From Streptomyces sp. cf386 (GTDB lineage Bacteria; Actinomycetota; Actinomycetes; Streptomycetales; Streptomycetaceae): a stretch of DNA of 64,000 nucleotides. The translations under genes were made by a program, and so were the position numbers. Shown here in pieces: positions 9,308-17,330 of the stretch. Under the pieces are notes generated by a model, which was given only the letters and a program-made list of their open reading frames with translations, did not search any database and was not told where the DNA came from. The DNA lies in assembly GCF_900103585.1 (NCBI RefSeq), contig NZ_FNHV01000004.1, positions 1 to 64,000 of the forward strand, read 5' to 3'. Each line of letters opens with the position of its first letter. Position 1 is the first letter of the stretch.

Positions 9308-9337
9308 TGTCATCGATGACACAAGTCAACGATGACA
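9308..9337 (+). promoter_or_regulatory. Double LacI-type operator upstream of the levanase gene
   Basis: A perfect 14-bp palindrome TGTCATCGATGACA (9308-9321) is followed at 16-bp centre spacing by AGTCAACGATGACA (9324-9337). The block is the second copy of the operator found in front of frcB. It lies 110 bp before the levanase start chosen here, which supports that start and shows that the fructanase belongs to the same regulon. Confidence 0.82.
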
Positions 9338-9447
9338 CCCCTCGCCGATGCCGTGGACGACGGCGCCGGAAGAGGGCGTCACCTTTCGCCGGATCCGCGC
9401 CGGGCAGCAGGCTTCGTTGCGCGGACGGCCGCAGCACAGGAGACAGC

Positions 9448-12009
9448 ATGAGCTCTGGACGTGTATCCCGGCATGCCCGTATACGGATGATCGCGGCGGT
9501 GGCGACCGTCTGCGCCCTGTCGGCGGCCTCGCTCGCCAACCAGGCCGTAGCCGCCGACACCCCGCCGCACTCCGAGACCTACCGCCCCCGGTTCCACTAC
9601 ACGCCGGACAAGAACTGGATGAACGACCCCAACGGTCTCGTGTACTTCGAGGGCGAGTACCACCTCTTCTACCAGTACAACCCCAACGGCAACTCGTGGG
9701 GAGACATGTCCTGGGGGCACGCGGTGAGCAAGGACCTCGTGCATTGGAAGGAACTGCCGCTCGCCCTGTCGCACGACGACAACGAGATGGTGTTCTCCGG
9801 CAGCGCGGTCGTCGACCGGGACAACACCACCGGCTTCGGCACGAAGAAGAACCCGGCCATGGTGGCGATCTACACCAGCTACAACAAGGCCACGGGCGTC
9901 CAGGCGCAGTCGCTCGCCTACAGCACCGACCGTGGCCGTACCTGGACCAAGTACCAGGGCAGTCCCGTCATCGACATCGGCTCCAAGGACTTCCGCGACC
10001 CCAAAGTCCAGTGGTACGCGCCGACCAAGAGCTGGCTGATGACGGTGTCGCTGTCCGCCGAGCGCAAGGTGCAGTTCTACACCTCCAAGAACCTCAAGGA
10101 CTGGAAGCTGCAGAGCGAGTTCGGGCCGGCCGGCGCGACGGGCGGCGTGTGGGAGTGCCCGGATCTGTTCCCCCTCGCGGTCGACGGGGACAAGAAGAAG
10201 ATCAAGTGGGTCCTGGTCGTCAACATCAACCCCGGCGGCATCGCGGGCGGTTCGGCCGCCCAGTACTTCGTCGGCGACTTCGACGGCAAGAAGTTCACCG
10301 CCGACGACAAGGGCACGTACACCCCGCCCACCGGCACGGTGGTGCAGGACTTCGAGGGCACGGACTTCGGTTCGTGGACGACCACGGGCAGCGCGTTCGG
10401 CCAGGCGCCGACCGCCGGGGCGGTGGACGGTCAGGGCACAGTCGACGGCTTCGACGGCAAGGGCCTCGCCAACAGCTTCCACTCGGGTGACGGCGCCACC
10501 GGCACCCTCACCTCGCCCGAATTCACGGTCGACAGCTCCTACCTGAACTTCAAGGTCGGCGGCGGGCGGCACCCGCACGAGCCCGGAACCGTCATGGAGC
10601 AGGGACCACTGCCGGAGGGCACGGTCCTGGCCGACTTCGAAGGCGGCAGCTACGGCGACTGGACGACGACCGGAGACGCCTTCGGCTCGGCACCGGCCAC
10701 CGGCGCCATCGGCAACCAGCAGGAAGTCTCCGGATTCCTGGGCGACGGCCTGGTCAACAGCTACCTGAACGGCGACACCTCCACCGGCACCCTCACCTCG
10801 CCCGAGTTCACCATCGACAAGAAGCACATCGACTTCCTCATCGGCGGCGGCAACCACCCCGCCGGTTCCGCCGAACCCACCGCCCTCGAACTCGTCGTCG
10901 ACGGCGAAGTGGTGCGTAGCGCCACCGGAAAGGACGGCGAGGCGCTCAACTGGGCTTCCTGGGACGTCGGCGACCTCGCCGGCAAGCAGGCGCAGATCAG
11001 GATCGTCGACGACAACACCGGCGGCTGGGGCCACCTCAACGTCGACCACATCATGCTGTCCGACGCCCCGACCCAGCCCGTCTCCCAGGAGACGTCCGTC
11101 AACCTGATCGTCGACGGCCAGGTGGTCCGCAGCGCCACCGGCGCCAACAGCGAGACCCTGGACTGGGCCTCCTTCGACCTGCGCCCCTACGCCGGCAAGA
11201 AGGCGAAGATCCAGATCGTCGACATGAACCATGCCGGCTGGGGCCACCTCCTGGCCGACCGGTTCACCGAAGCCGACACCGCCGCCAAGTCCGTCGTACA
11301 GCGCGCCGACTGGGCCGACTACGGCAAGGACTACTACGCGGCCGTGTCCTGGGAGAACGCACCGGGCGGCAAGCGGTACATGGTCGGCTGGATGAACAAC
11401 TGGGACTACAGCGGCGCCATCCCCACCTCCCCCTGGCGCGGTGTGCAGAGCATCCCCCGGGAGATGGCCCTGCGTACGGTCAACGGCCAGATCCGGCTGA
11501 CCAGCAAGCCGGTCAGCAGCCTGGAGTCCCTCCGGAAGAAGCGCCCGGCGACAGCGACCCGCGTAACCGTCAAGAGCACCACGCAGACCCTGATCGGCCC
11601 CGCGGCCCAGGGCAAGGCCCTCGACATCGAGGCGACCTTCTCCCTCAAGGACGCCGACCGCTTCGGTCTGAAGGTGCGTACCGGCGCCGACGGCGAGGAG
11701 ACCGTCATCGGTTACGACACCACGACACAGGAGCTGTACGTCGACCGCACCCACTCCGGTGCTGTCGACTTCAACAGCACCTTCCCCGGCGTCCAGACCG
11801 CGCCTCTGAAGGCGAAGAACGGCAAGGTGAAGCTGCGGATCCTCGTCGACTGGTCGTCCGTCGAGGCCTTCGGCGGCAGCGGCGAGGCCGTCATCACCGA
11901 CCAGATTTTCCCCGACCCCGCCAGCCAGGGAGTGCAGATCTTCGCCGAGAACGGCTCGGTGAAGCTGGACCAGGCCCGCGTCTGGCCCCTCGACTCCTAC
12001 CGCGACTGA
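9448..12009 (+). CDS. Secreted GH32 levanase/inulinase with inserted, duplicated beta-modules
   Basis: 853 aa from the ATG that follows an AGGAGA ribosome-binding site; a longer in-frame extension would run through the operator and is rejected. The signal peptide ends near AVAADT (residues 1-37). GH32 catalytic residues are all visible: nucleophile D60 in WMNDPNG, D184 in FRDPK, and acid/base E236 in WECPDLF. The five-blade propeller is interrupted at about residues 300-610 by two copies of a beta-rich module (DFEG... and ...VVDG.VVRSATG halves). It then resumes at DYGKDYYAAVSWENAPGG and ends with the GH32 C-terminal beta-sandwich (LRILVDWSSVEAFGG). It should release fructose from levan or inulin outside the cell and feed the FrcBCA importer. 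The choice between levan and inulin cannot be made from sequence alone. Confidence 0.92.
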   Translation: MSSGRVSRHARIRMIAAVATVCALSAASLANQAVAADTPPHSETYRPRFHYTPDKNWMNDPNGLVYFEGEYHLFYQYNPNGNSWGDMSWGHAVSKDLVHWKELPLALSHDDNEMVFSGSAVVDRDNTTGFGTKKNPAMVAIYTSYNKATGVQAQSLAYSTDRGRTWTKYQGSPVIDIGSKDFRDPKVQWYAPTKSWLMTVSLSAERKVQFYTSKNLKDWKLQSEFGPAGATGGVWECPDLFPLAVDGDKKKIKWVLVVNINPGGIAGGSAAQYFVGDFDGKKFTADDKGTYTPPTGTVVQDFEGTDFGSWTTTGSAFGQAPTAGAVDGQGTVDGFDGKGLANSFHSGDGATGTLTSPEFTVDSSYLNFKVGGGRHPHEPGTVMEQGPLPEGTVLADFEGGSYGDWTTTGDAFGSAPATGAIGNQQEVSGFLGDGLVNSYLNGDTSTGTLTSPEFTIDKKHIDFLIGGGNHPAGSAEPTALELVVDGEVVRSATGKDGEALNWASWDVGDLAGKQAQIRIVDDNTGGWGHLNVDHIMLSDAPTQPVSQETSVNLIVDGQVVRSATGANSETLDWASFDLRPYAGKKAKIQIVDMNHAGWGHLLADRFTEADTAAKSVVQRADWADYGKDYYAAVSWENAPGGKRYMVGWMNNWDYSGAIPTSPWRGVQSIPREMALRTVNGQIRLTSKPVSSLESLRKKRPATATRVTVKSTTQTLIGPAAQGKALDIEATFSLKDADRFGLKVRTGADGEETVIGYDTTTQELYVDRTHSGAVDFNSTFPGVQTAPLKAKNGKVKLRILVDWSSVEAFGGSGEAVITDQIFPDPASQGVQIFAENGSVKLDQARVWPLDSYRD

Positions 12010-12064
12010 CGCCGACTGATCCCGACTGTCCCCGACCGACTTCGACCACAGAGGACACCACACC

Positions 12065-12358
12065 GTGAACAAGACCCTGTTCGCCGAGTTCACCGCCCGC
12101 GAGGGAGCGCAGGACGAGGTAGCCCGCCTGATCCTGGAGTACGCCAAGAAGGTGCGCGAGGAAGAAGGCAACATCGCCTTCGACGTCTACACCAGGTCGG
12201 CCACCCCACGCGGCTTCTGGATCTTCGAGGTGTACCGCGACGAGGACGCCTTCCAAGCGCACTTGAAGGCACCGTACGGCGGTCCGTTCAACGCGGCGCT
12301 CGTCCCGCTGATCGAGGAAGACGCCTCGGTGCTGACCTTCCTCGATCCGGTGACCTGA
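12065..12358 (+). CDS. ABM-domain (YgiN-like) monooxygenase-type protein
   Basis: 97 aa with the antibiotic-biosynthesis-monooxygenase ferredoxin-like fold: a first strand LFAEFTAREG, helix ARLILEYAKKVREEEGNIAFDVY, strand RGFWIFEVYRDEDAFQAHL and a final ALVPLIEEDASVLTFL. The GTG start follows GAGGACACCACACC. It lies 55 bp behind the levanase, so it is possibly co-transcribed. Homologues include quinol monooxygenases and stress proteins, so a specific role in fructan use is not evident. Confidence 0.75.
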   Translation: MNKTLFAEFTAREGAQDEVARLILEYAKKVREEEGNIAFDVYTRSATPRGFWIFEVYRDEDAFQAHLKAPYGGPFNAALVPLIEEDASVLTFLDPVT

Positions 12359-12380
12359 CCTGACCTGACCTGACCTGACC
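12351..12380. repeat. TGACC pentanucleotide tandem repeat over a stop codon
   Basis: Six perfect copies of TGACC. The stop codon of the ABM gene (12356-12358) lies in the second copy. Any change in copy number would leave the stop unaffected, because TGA recurs in every unit and every frame offset. It could have arisen by slippage. Confidence 0.85.
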
Positions 12381-12932
12381 TCGCCCGATCCGATGACTGA
12401 CGTCGGGCGCCGACGAACCCCAGGTGGCCGTACGACCCGCCGACCCCGCTCCGCGCATTCCGTCACAACCGAGCGGCCTGTGTTCAAGGTCGGTTGACCA
12501 TTCTGCTCAGAGATAGTCGGCCTTACGTTCCAGGCACGGGATGGTCGAGCCCTCCGTATGGTTGGGCCGCCCAGGGGGTGCCGGTCAGGTTCTGCATCGA
12601 CATCCAGGCGACGAGCCTCGGGTTCCGGCCGCTGACCGAGGACCGCGGTCTGCCGGAGGACGCCTCAAACGGACTGCGGGACGCGTTCAACGCGTGGGGC
12701 GGGCCACAGGACGCGCACGGAACGACATGGATCACATGGGTGAGCTGGCAGCCGCCGACTGGGACGAGACCGATCGGTCCGGCACGCTCAGCTCTCCATT
12801 TGGGAAGCCGCTGCGGTCTCGACTTCGGCTCGTCCCGTCCGGCGGTGGTCAGCCGCTCGTTCCATGGTCTGCGTCACTCTTGCTCCGGAGGCTGAGCTGT
12901 GGCTGACTGGCAGCGGCGCCGAGGGGGTGGGC
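12381..12932. other. Intergenic stretch with no assignable gene
   Basis: About 550 bp. An open frame at 12494-12895 has a protein-like middle (GLRDAFNAWGGPQDAH) but no convincing start site. Its C-terminus runs into the leader of the next gene, so it may be a degraded gene. I cannot name a family and see no terminator or mobile-element end. Confidence 0.4.
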
Positions 12933-13286
12933 ATGGGCAGCTGGGTCGTGATCGCGGAGTACTACAGCAACGTGTACAGGACCGAATTCATCTGCCGTGG
13001 GCTGGAAACGAAGGACCAGGCACTGAAGGCACTCCGTGCTGCCCTCCACACGTACGTACCGAGCAAAAATATCGTCGAGAAGCGGCGCCACGTGTACCGC
13101 TTCGCCGACCAGGAGTCATACCTGGTGGTGATCAAAGGCAAGCTGACGGTGTGGGAGTGCACCCTGCGCATCGCGGAGCTGGTTTCGGACTCGACCGACC
13201 CGGCCGTGGCCAAGCGGGCGCAGATGGACGACGGCGCGGCAGAGGTGGCTGACGGGCCGCAGGACCGGATGCCGCCCGGCTACTGA
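12933..13286 (+). CDS. Conserved-looking hypothetical protein, 117 aa
   Basis: The start is the ATG after GAGGGGG, giving MGSWVVIAEYYSNVYRTEF. An upstream ATG at 12864 lacks a ribosome-binding site. The protein looks like a small soluble alpha/beta domain: strands around WVVIAEYYSN and SYLVVIKGKLTVWECTLRIAELV, with a helix TKDQALKALRAALHTY between them. I recognise the general type as an unannotated Streptomyces protein but no function. It stands alone, just before a transposase remnant. Confidence 0.55.
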   Translation: MGSWVVIAEYYSNVYRTEFICRGLETKDQALKALRAALHTYVPSKNIVEKRRHVYRFADQESYLVVIKGKLTVWECTLRIAELVSDSTDPAVAKRAQMDDGAAEVADGPQDRMPPGY

Positions 13287-13338
13287 GCGACAGACCGAAC
13301 TCCGCTCGGGTCAACTGTTTTCGCGACCCAGCCGGAAC

Positions 13339-13605
13339 TGGCAAGGCGCGTGCCGGTATCTGATCGCCGACCGACTCGACATCTCCGGCGCCCGGTGGCG
13401 CCTCGACGGTGCCGAAGCCGTTCTCAAACTCCGGACCGTCCACGGGAACGGCGACTTCGACACCAAACTGGTCTACAAACTGGTCGAGGCCGTGGACGAG
13501 AAGAACACGCCGCAAGGCAGGCGCTCGCGCCCGCGTGAGATCGGCATGGGGTCAGGAATGAACCGACGTCAGGCCGCGCATGGACGGAGGGCCACGCACT
13601 TCTAG
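13339..13605 (+). mobile_element. ISKra4-family transposase C-terminal remnant
   Basis: One frame reads ACRYLIADRLDISGARW, then GAEAVLKLRTVHGNGDFD, the conserved C-terminal part of ISKra4-family transposases (GACRHLIADRLDITGARW ... LRAL..NGDFD). Nothing of the N-terminal two thirds is present. The downstream 40 codons (LVYKLVEAVDEKN...) do not look like transposase. A second, reversed remnant of the same element lies at about 21640-21805. Confidence 0.7.
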
Positions 13606-13706
13606 ACGGAAGTCATGCGCTCCTGGACGGAAGAGGGATGCCTGACCGCCGACGGTCGCTCTAGCGTCGAGCGGACCGATGACGACCCGGCCCCCAAAGG
13701 ATCCTC

Positions 13707-14738
13707 ATGCCCGTAATTTGCGCTCCGGCCTGGCTGCCCCGGTCCCTGCCCCGGTTTCGGCACCGCTGGGCGGCCGTGGCCGGCCTGCTGGTGCTGTCCC
13801 CGATCAGCGCGGAGTACCTCATCGGCTACGGCGAAAGCACGGGTCGGCCACTGGAGCTGCTGGCGGGCCTGCTCATCCTCGCGCCGCTCTACGGAACCGT
13901 CGCAGTGCTCATCCGCGAGATCACTCGGCGCACAGGTCGCGGCTGGCCGACGATCCTCTTGTTGAGCGCGGCCTTCGGGGTGATCCAGGCCGGCTTGATC
14001 GACCAGACCCTGTTCGACAATGTGGTCGATGCCGATGGCCCCGACTGGGCCACCCAGGCGCTGGTCACCCTCATCCCGGGCCTGGGGGTCGATGCGGCGC
14101 GCTTGCTGAACTATGTCGGGGGGCATGTGATCTGGAGTTTCGCCGCTCCGATCGCGGTGGTCGAATCCTGTGCCCCGCGCATCGCGAACCGGCGGTGGCT
14201 GGGCCCGGTCGGAGTCGGCGTCATGGTGCTGCTGTGGGCGCTGAGCGCCGCGCTGGTCCACAACGACACGGCAGCAGCGGACTCCACCGCCGGCCCGGCG
14301 CAGCTGATCGGCGCCGTAGTGGTCGCCATCGCCCTGATCGCCGCCGCGTTCACCGTCCGGCCTGCGAGGACCCGGTCGTCTGCGACGGCGCCGTCGTGGT
14401 GGCTGGTCGGCGGTGTCACAGGGGTTGCCTGGTGTGCCAGTCAGCTGCTGCCGGCGACCTGGGCGGGGGTGACGGTGAATGTGGTCGTCATGGTCGTACT
14501 CGGCTGGCTGCTGCTGCGCTGGTCGCGCCGCCAGGGCTGGGACCGCCGGCACGTACTGGCCGCCGCGGGCAGTGCCCTCGTCGTCCGCGCCGGGCTGTCC
14601 TTCCTGGTCGAACCGCTCGGCGACAACGTGGATTTCACGGTGAAGTACGCGGTCAATGCCGCGATGCTCGGTGGTGTCTCCGTCCTTCTCCTCATCGCCG
14701 CCCACCGACTGCGTCGACAGGAGCCGAGCGCATGCTGA
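13707..14738 (+). CDS. Polytopic membrane protein of unknown function
   Basis: 343 aa with about 9-10 hydrophobic segments. Examples are WAAVAGLLVLSPISAEYLIG, LLAGLLILAPLYGTVAVLI, VGVMVLLWALSAALV, LIGAVVVAIALIAAAF and SVLLLIAAHRL. A polar LIREITRRTGRGWP loop follows the second helix and SAAFGVIQAGLIDQTLF lies in the third, recalling intramembrane-protease-like or permease scaffolds, but no catalytic motif can be confirmed. Its last 7 bp overlap the next gene, so the two are translationally coupled and probably work together. Confidence 0.7.
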   Translation: MPVICAPAWLPRSLPRFRHRWAAVAGLLVLSPISAEYLIGYGESTGRPLELLAGLLILAPLYGTVAVLIREITRRTGRGWPTILLLSAAFGVIQAGLIDQTLFDNVVDADGPDWATQALVTLIPGLGVDAARLLNYVGGHVIWSFAAPIAVVESCAPRIANRRWLGPVGVGVMVLLWALSAALVHNDTAAADSTAGPAQLIGAVVVAIALIAAAFTVRPARTRSSATAPSWWLVGGVTGVAWCASQLLPATWAGVTVNVVVMVVLGWLLLRWSRRQGWDRRHVLAAAGSALVVRAGLSFLVEPLGDNVDFTVKYAVNAAMLGGVSVLLLIAAHRLRRQEPSAC

Positions 14739-15700
14739 CCGTCCGCGGCATCTCCTACCTGGTCGGCGAGGCGAGCACCGATGACGTGCGGCGGGACATG
14801 GAGGTCATCGCCCGGGATCTGCACTGCACCACGGTGATGCTCATCGGGGACGGGAAGCGGTTGACCGATGCCGCCCGCACCGCCCTCGAGACCGGTCTCG
14901 GCGTCTACATCCGGCCCAGCGTTCCCGAGCTGCCTCAGCCGAAGCTGCTGGAGCACCTGGACGCCGTCGCCGAGGCGGCCGAAGAACTCCGCCGGGAACA
15001 CCCGGACCGGGTGACGCTCCTGGTCGGCAGCGAGTTCTCCCACACCGTGCCCGGCATCGTCCCCGGACCCCGGTCGTTCCTGCGCCTGAAGCTCATCGTG
15101 CGTTTCCACCGCCTGCTGCGGCGCAGAATCGACCGGCGGCTCCACAGGCTGCTCACCACCGCCGTGACCACCGCGCGGCGCCGCTTCGGCGGGCCGGTCA
15201 CCTACTCCGCAGCCGGGTGGGAACACGTCGACTGGTCGCTGTTCGACGTGGTCGGCGTCAGCTTCTACCGTTCCGGCCGCAACCGCACCACCTACGCAGA
15301 CCGCCTGCGTGCCCTGGTTCGCGACCACGACAAGCCCGTCGTCATCACCGAGTTCGGGTGCGGTGCCTTCACGGGAGCCGACCAGCGGGGAGCCGGGTCC
15401 TTCTGGATCGTGAACTGGTTCGCCGTACCGCCGCGTATCCGCGGCGACCACTCCCGTGACGAGGCCGTCCAGGCCCGCTACCTCGGTGAACTCATCGACC
15501 AGTACGACGCCGAGGGCGTGCACGGCTGCTTCGTGTTCACCTTCGCCATGCCCGACTTCCCGCGTCACGAAGATCCGCGTCTCGACCTCGACAAGGCCGG
15601 CTTCGGGATCGTGGCAGTGACCGGCGACGGCGCGTGCAGACCCAAGGAGGCGTTCCACGAGGTCGCGCGGCGCTACGGCGACACAGCCGTGGAGGAATGA
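14732..15700 (+). CDS. TIM-barrel protein of the family often labelled abortive infection protein
   Basis: 322 aa from the ATG overlapping the preceding gene. The sequence has the GH-A-clan-like pattern: DLHCTTVMLIG at an early strand, GSEFSHTVPG at a middle strand, VVGVSFYRSG and KPVVITEFGCGAF at a late strand, where the Glu is in the position of a glycosidase nucleophile, and CFVFTFAMPDFPRHEDPRLD near the end. Several Streptomyces paralogues of this family carry the database name abortive infection protein; I know of no experiment behind that name. A role in cell-surface sugar chemistry together with the membrane partner is plausible but inferred. Confidence 0.65.
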   Translation: MLTVRGISYLVGEASTDDVRRDMEVIARDLHCTTVMLIGDGKRLTDAARTALETGLGVYIRPSVPELPQPKLLEHLDAVAEAAEELRREHPDRVTLLVGSEFSHTVPGIVPGPRSFLRLKLIVRFHRLLRRRIDRRLHRLLTTAVTTARRRFGGPVTYSAAGWEHVDWSLFDVVGVSFYRSGRNRTTYADRLRALVRDHDKPVVITEFGCGAFTGADQRGAGSFWIVNWFAVPPRIRGDHSRDEAVQARYLGELIDQYDAEGVHGCFVFTFAMPDFPRHEDPRLDLDKAGFGIVAVTGDGACRPKEAFHEVARRYGDTAVEE

Positions 15701-15818
15701 CCGAGTGAGCGGAGCGGCCAGCATCCAACACCGAACCCCGAACGAGCCACGCAAACACTGCTCCAACGGGACAAGGGCTTCGCCGACGCCCTGCGTCTCG
15801 CAGACCGGCCGAGGACGC

Positions 15819-16469
15819 TCACATGACGGCGCCGTCGACCAGATCGAGGTCGGGCAGGTTCAGTGAGCAGATCCGCGCGGCCTCGTCGGCGGGTAGACCG
15901 AAGCGCCGCAGTAGTCCGCGGACGACCAGGTCCGCGGACGACGCGTCGTCTCGTTCGGGCTGCGCGTGCAGCAGCGATCCGAGGGCCAGTTGGGCGCTGA
16001 CCGTCATCGCGAGGGCCAGGTCCAGATCCTCGACCTCGAATCGCCCTGCCGCCGCCGCGGTGCGGATGTCGCGCAGCGCGCGCGGCGCCAGGCCGCGATC
16101 GGAGTGGGCGACTTCAAGGCCGTGGTTGAGCAGAACCCGGCTGAGCTGTGGGTAGCGGCGGTGCAGCCGGCCCGTCATCCGGAAGCTCTGCGCGAACGCG
16201 ACCGCCGGGTCCTCGATGTCCGCGGTAAGCCGGTCCACGAACCCGCCGAACCACTCCAGCGCGTCCTCTACCGCGAGACGGAACAGGTCCTCTTTGGTCT
16301 CGAAGTGGTTGTAGAAGGTGCCGACCCCGACATCGGCGAGCTCGGTGATCTCCAGGACCGCGACGTCGGTCCGCCCCGCAGGGCGCCCGGCCCGGAGAAC
16401 ACCCCGGACGGGCATGGACCCGGCGACCGTCCCGCTGACCTTCTTCCGCAAGACCTCGGGCTCCATCAC
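15819..16469 (-). pseudogene. TetR-family regulator remnant with lost DNA-binding N-terminus
   Basis: The C-terminal part is a clear TetR protein, from ITELADVGVGTFYNHFETKE (end of the helix-turn-helix plus helix 4) through a normal ligand domain to LNLPDLDLVDGAV. The first helix and most of helix 2 are missing. The first about 38 residues of the open frame (MMEPEVLRKKVSGTV...) are only the antisense of the FAH-hydrolase fragment that begins at 16414. The join at about 16355-16365 is therefore a rearrangement point, and the product could not bind DNA in the usual way. Confidence 0.75.
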
Positions 16470-16640
16470 CGGCCCGTACGACGAGATCGTGAAGCCCGCC
16501 CACGTCCGGTTCCTCGACTACGAGAACGAGCTCGGCCTGGTCGTCGGACGCCCCCTGGAAGTCGGCGCCACCGTGATCGCCGCCAACTGGAAGGACCACA
16601 TCGCCGGCCTGGTCGTCACCAACGACGTCTCGACAGCCGT
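16414..16640 (+). pseudogene. Fumarylacetoacetate-hydrolase-family fragment
   Basis: About 75 codons read KTSGSITGPYDEIVKP, then FLDYENELGLVVGR, then [13 protein letters not shown]. These match the middle of FAH-family hydrolases, including the D-x-E metal-binding element in DYENEL. The N-terminal third and all sequence after NDVS are absent. It is a fragment fused head-on to the TetR remnant. Confidence 0.7.
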
Positions 16641-16645
16641 GCCGC

Positions 16646-16796
16646 CATGGACGACCTGCTCAAGTCGGAGCAGGTCGCCGGGATCGTGGCCGACCAGCAG
16701 ACGGTCCTGACGGCCGTCCACGCGTACACCGTGGAACGGAGTGTGCCGGTCATCCGCGTGTGCGGCGGTCCCGCTTCAGCCCGGGGTTCTGCTTGA
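16646..16796 (+). pseudogene. Unidentified gene-end fragment
   Basis: Frame starting [20 protein letters not shown] and continuing to [10 protein letters not shown]. It directly follows the FAH fragment in another frame and looks like part of a soluble protein, but I cannot assign a family. It is listed because it is one more piece in the patchwork and not a normal intergenic sequence. Confidence 0.3.
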
Positions 16797-17161
16797 CCAG
16801 CGTGCGCAGCAGTACGCGTCGGGGTGTCAGCCGCCCAGCTCCGCGCGCACGCCCTCGCTGTAGATCTGCACGAACGCCTTCGTCCCGGCGTATCCGGCCT
16901 GACCCGGCTGCGGGAGGAAGCCGCGGCGACCGTGTCGAACAGCTGCGCCCGCTGCCCGGCATCGGCCACGTCGCAGGCGATGACCTCGACCCGGACGGTG
17001 CCGGACAGTTCTTCGGCGAGATCGCGCAGCCGGTCCTCGCGCCGGGCCACCAGCGTGACGTCGTGCCCGCGCCGGGCCAACTCGCGTGCGATGTCGGCAC
17101 CGATGCCCGACGAGACGCCGGTCACGACTGCGGTGGTGGTCGGCGTCGGCCGCTCGGCCAT
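16790..17161 (-). pseudogene. Short-chain dehydrogenase (SDR) pseudogene with internal deletion and frameshift
   Basis: The start at 17161 gives an intact SDR N-terminus: [20 protein letters not shown] (the TGxxxGIG cofactor loop), then [19 protein letters not shown]. The sequence then jumps directly to [20 protein letters not shown], which contains the YxxxK catalytic pair but lies in a different reading frame. The NAG motif and catalytic Ser region, about 60-70 residues, are deleted, and most of the C-terminal end is also gone. It is non-functional. Confidence 0.75.
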
Positions 17162-17270
17162 CGTCTCCCGTGTCACCCGCAGCCGCGACCACGTCTCCCG
17201 CTCGGCCTCCAGCCGCGCCGTCAACTCCGTGATCTGCGACTCAAGTTCCTACACCCGCGCCCGGGCAGCC
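17162..17270 (-). pseudogene. Coiled-coil mobile-element-associated remnant
   Basis: Reading into the SDR remnant in the same frame, the sequence encodes [20 protein letters not shown] followed by [10 protein letters not shown]. This heptad-type coiled coil resembles small proteins that accompany Streptomyces transposition/recombination genes. An in-frame TAG at 17249-17251 breaks it. The family assignment is tentative. Confidence 0.4.
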
Positions 17271-17330
17271 ACTTCCCGGGATCCAACTCCTCGAACAATG
17301 AGCCAGCGGCACCTCTCTGGCTCAGTGGTC

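Noticed and set aside
9274..9447. Extended N-terminus of the levanase
   Set aside because: It would run through the operator and place the signal peptide internally. The ATG at 9448 has a ribosome-binding site and gives a normal signal peptide.
9379..12174. Very long minus-strand ORF opposite the levanase gene
   Set aside because: It is a GC-rich antisense shadow. The plus strand carries all GH32 catalytic motifs, and the minus frame has no recognisable domain.
12351..12380. TGACC repeat as a CRISPR-like or iteron array
   Set aside because: The unit is only 5 bp with no spacers; it is simple slippage-type repetition. No CRISPR array was found anywhere in the window.
12494..12895. 133-codon ORF as a real gene
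   Set aside because: There is no convincing start and no family. Its end overlaps the next gene's leader, so it is kept only as an intergenic remark.
14732..15700. Calling the TIM-barrel protein a phage-defence gene because of the database name abortive infection protein
   Set aside because: The name has no experimental support that I know of. The sequence looks like a glycosidase-type barrel.
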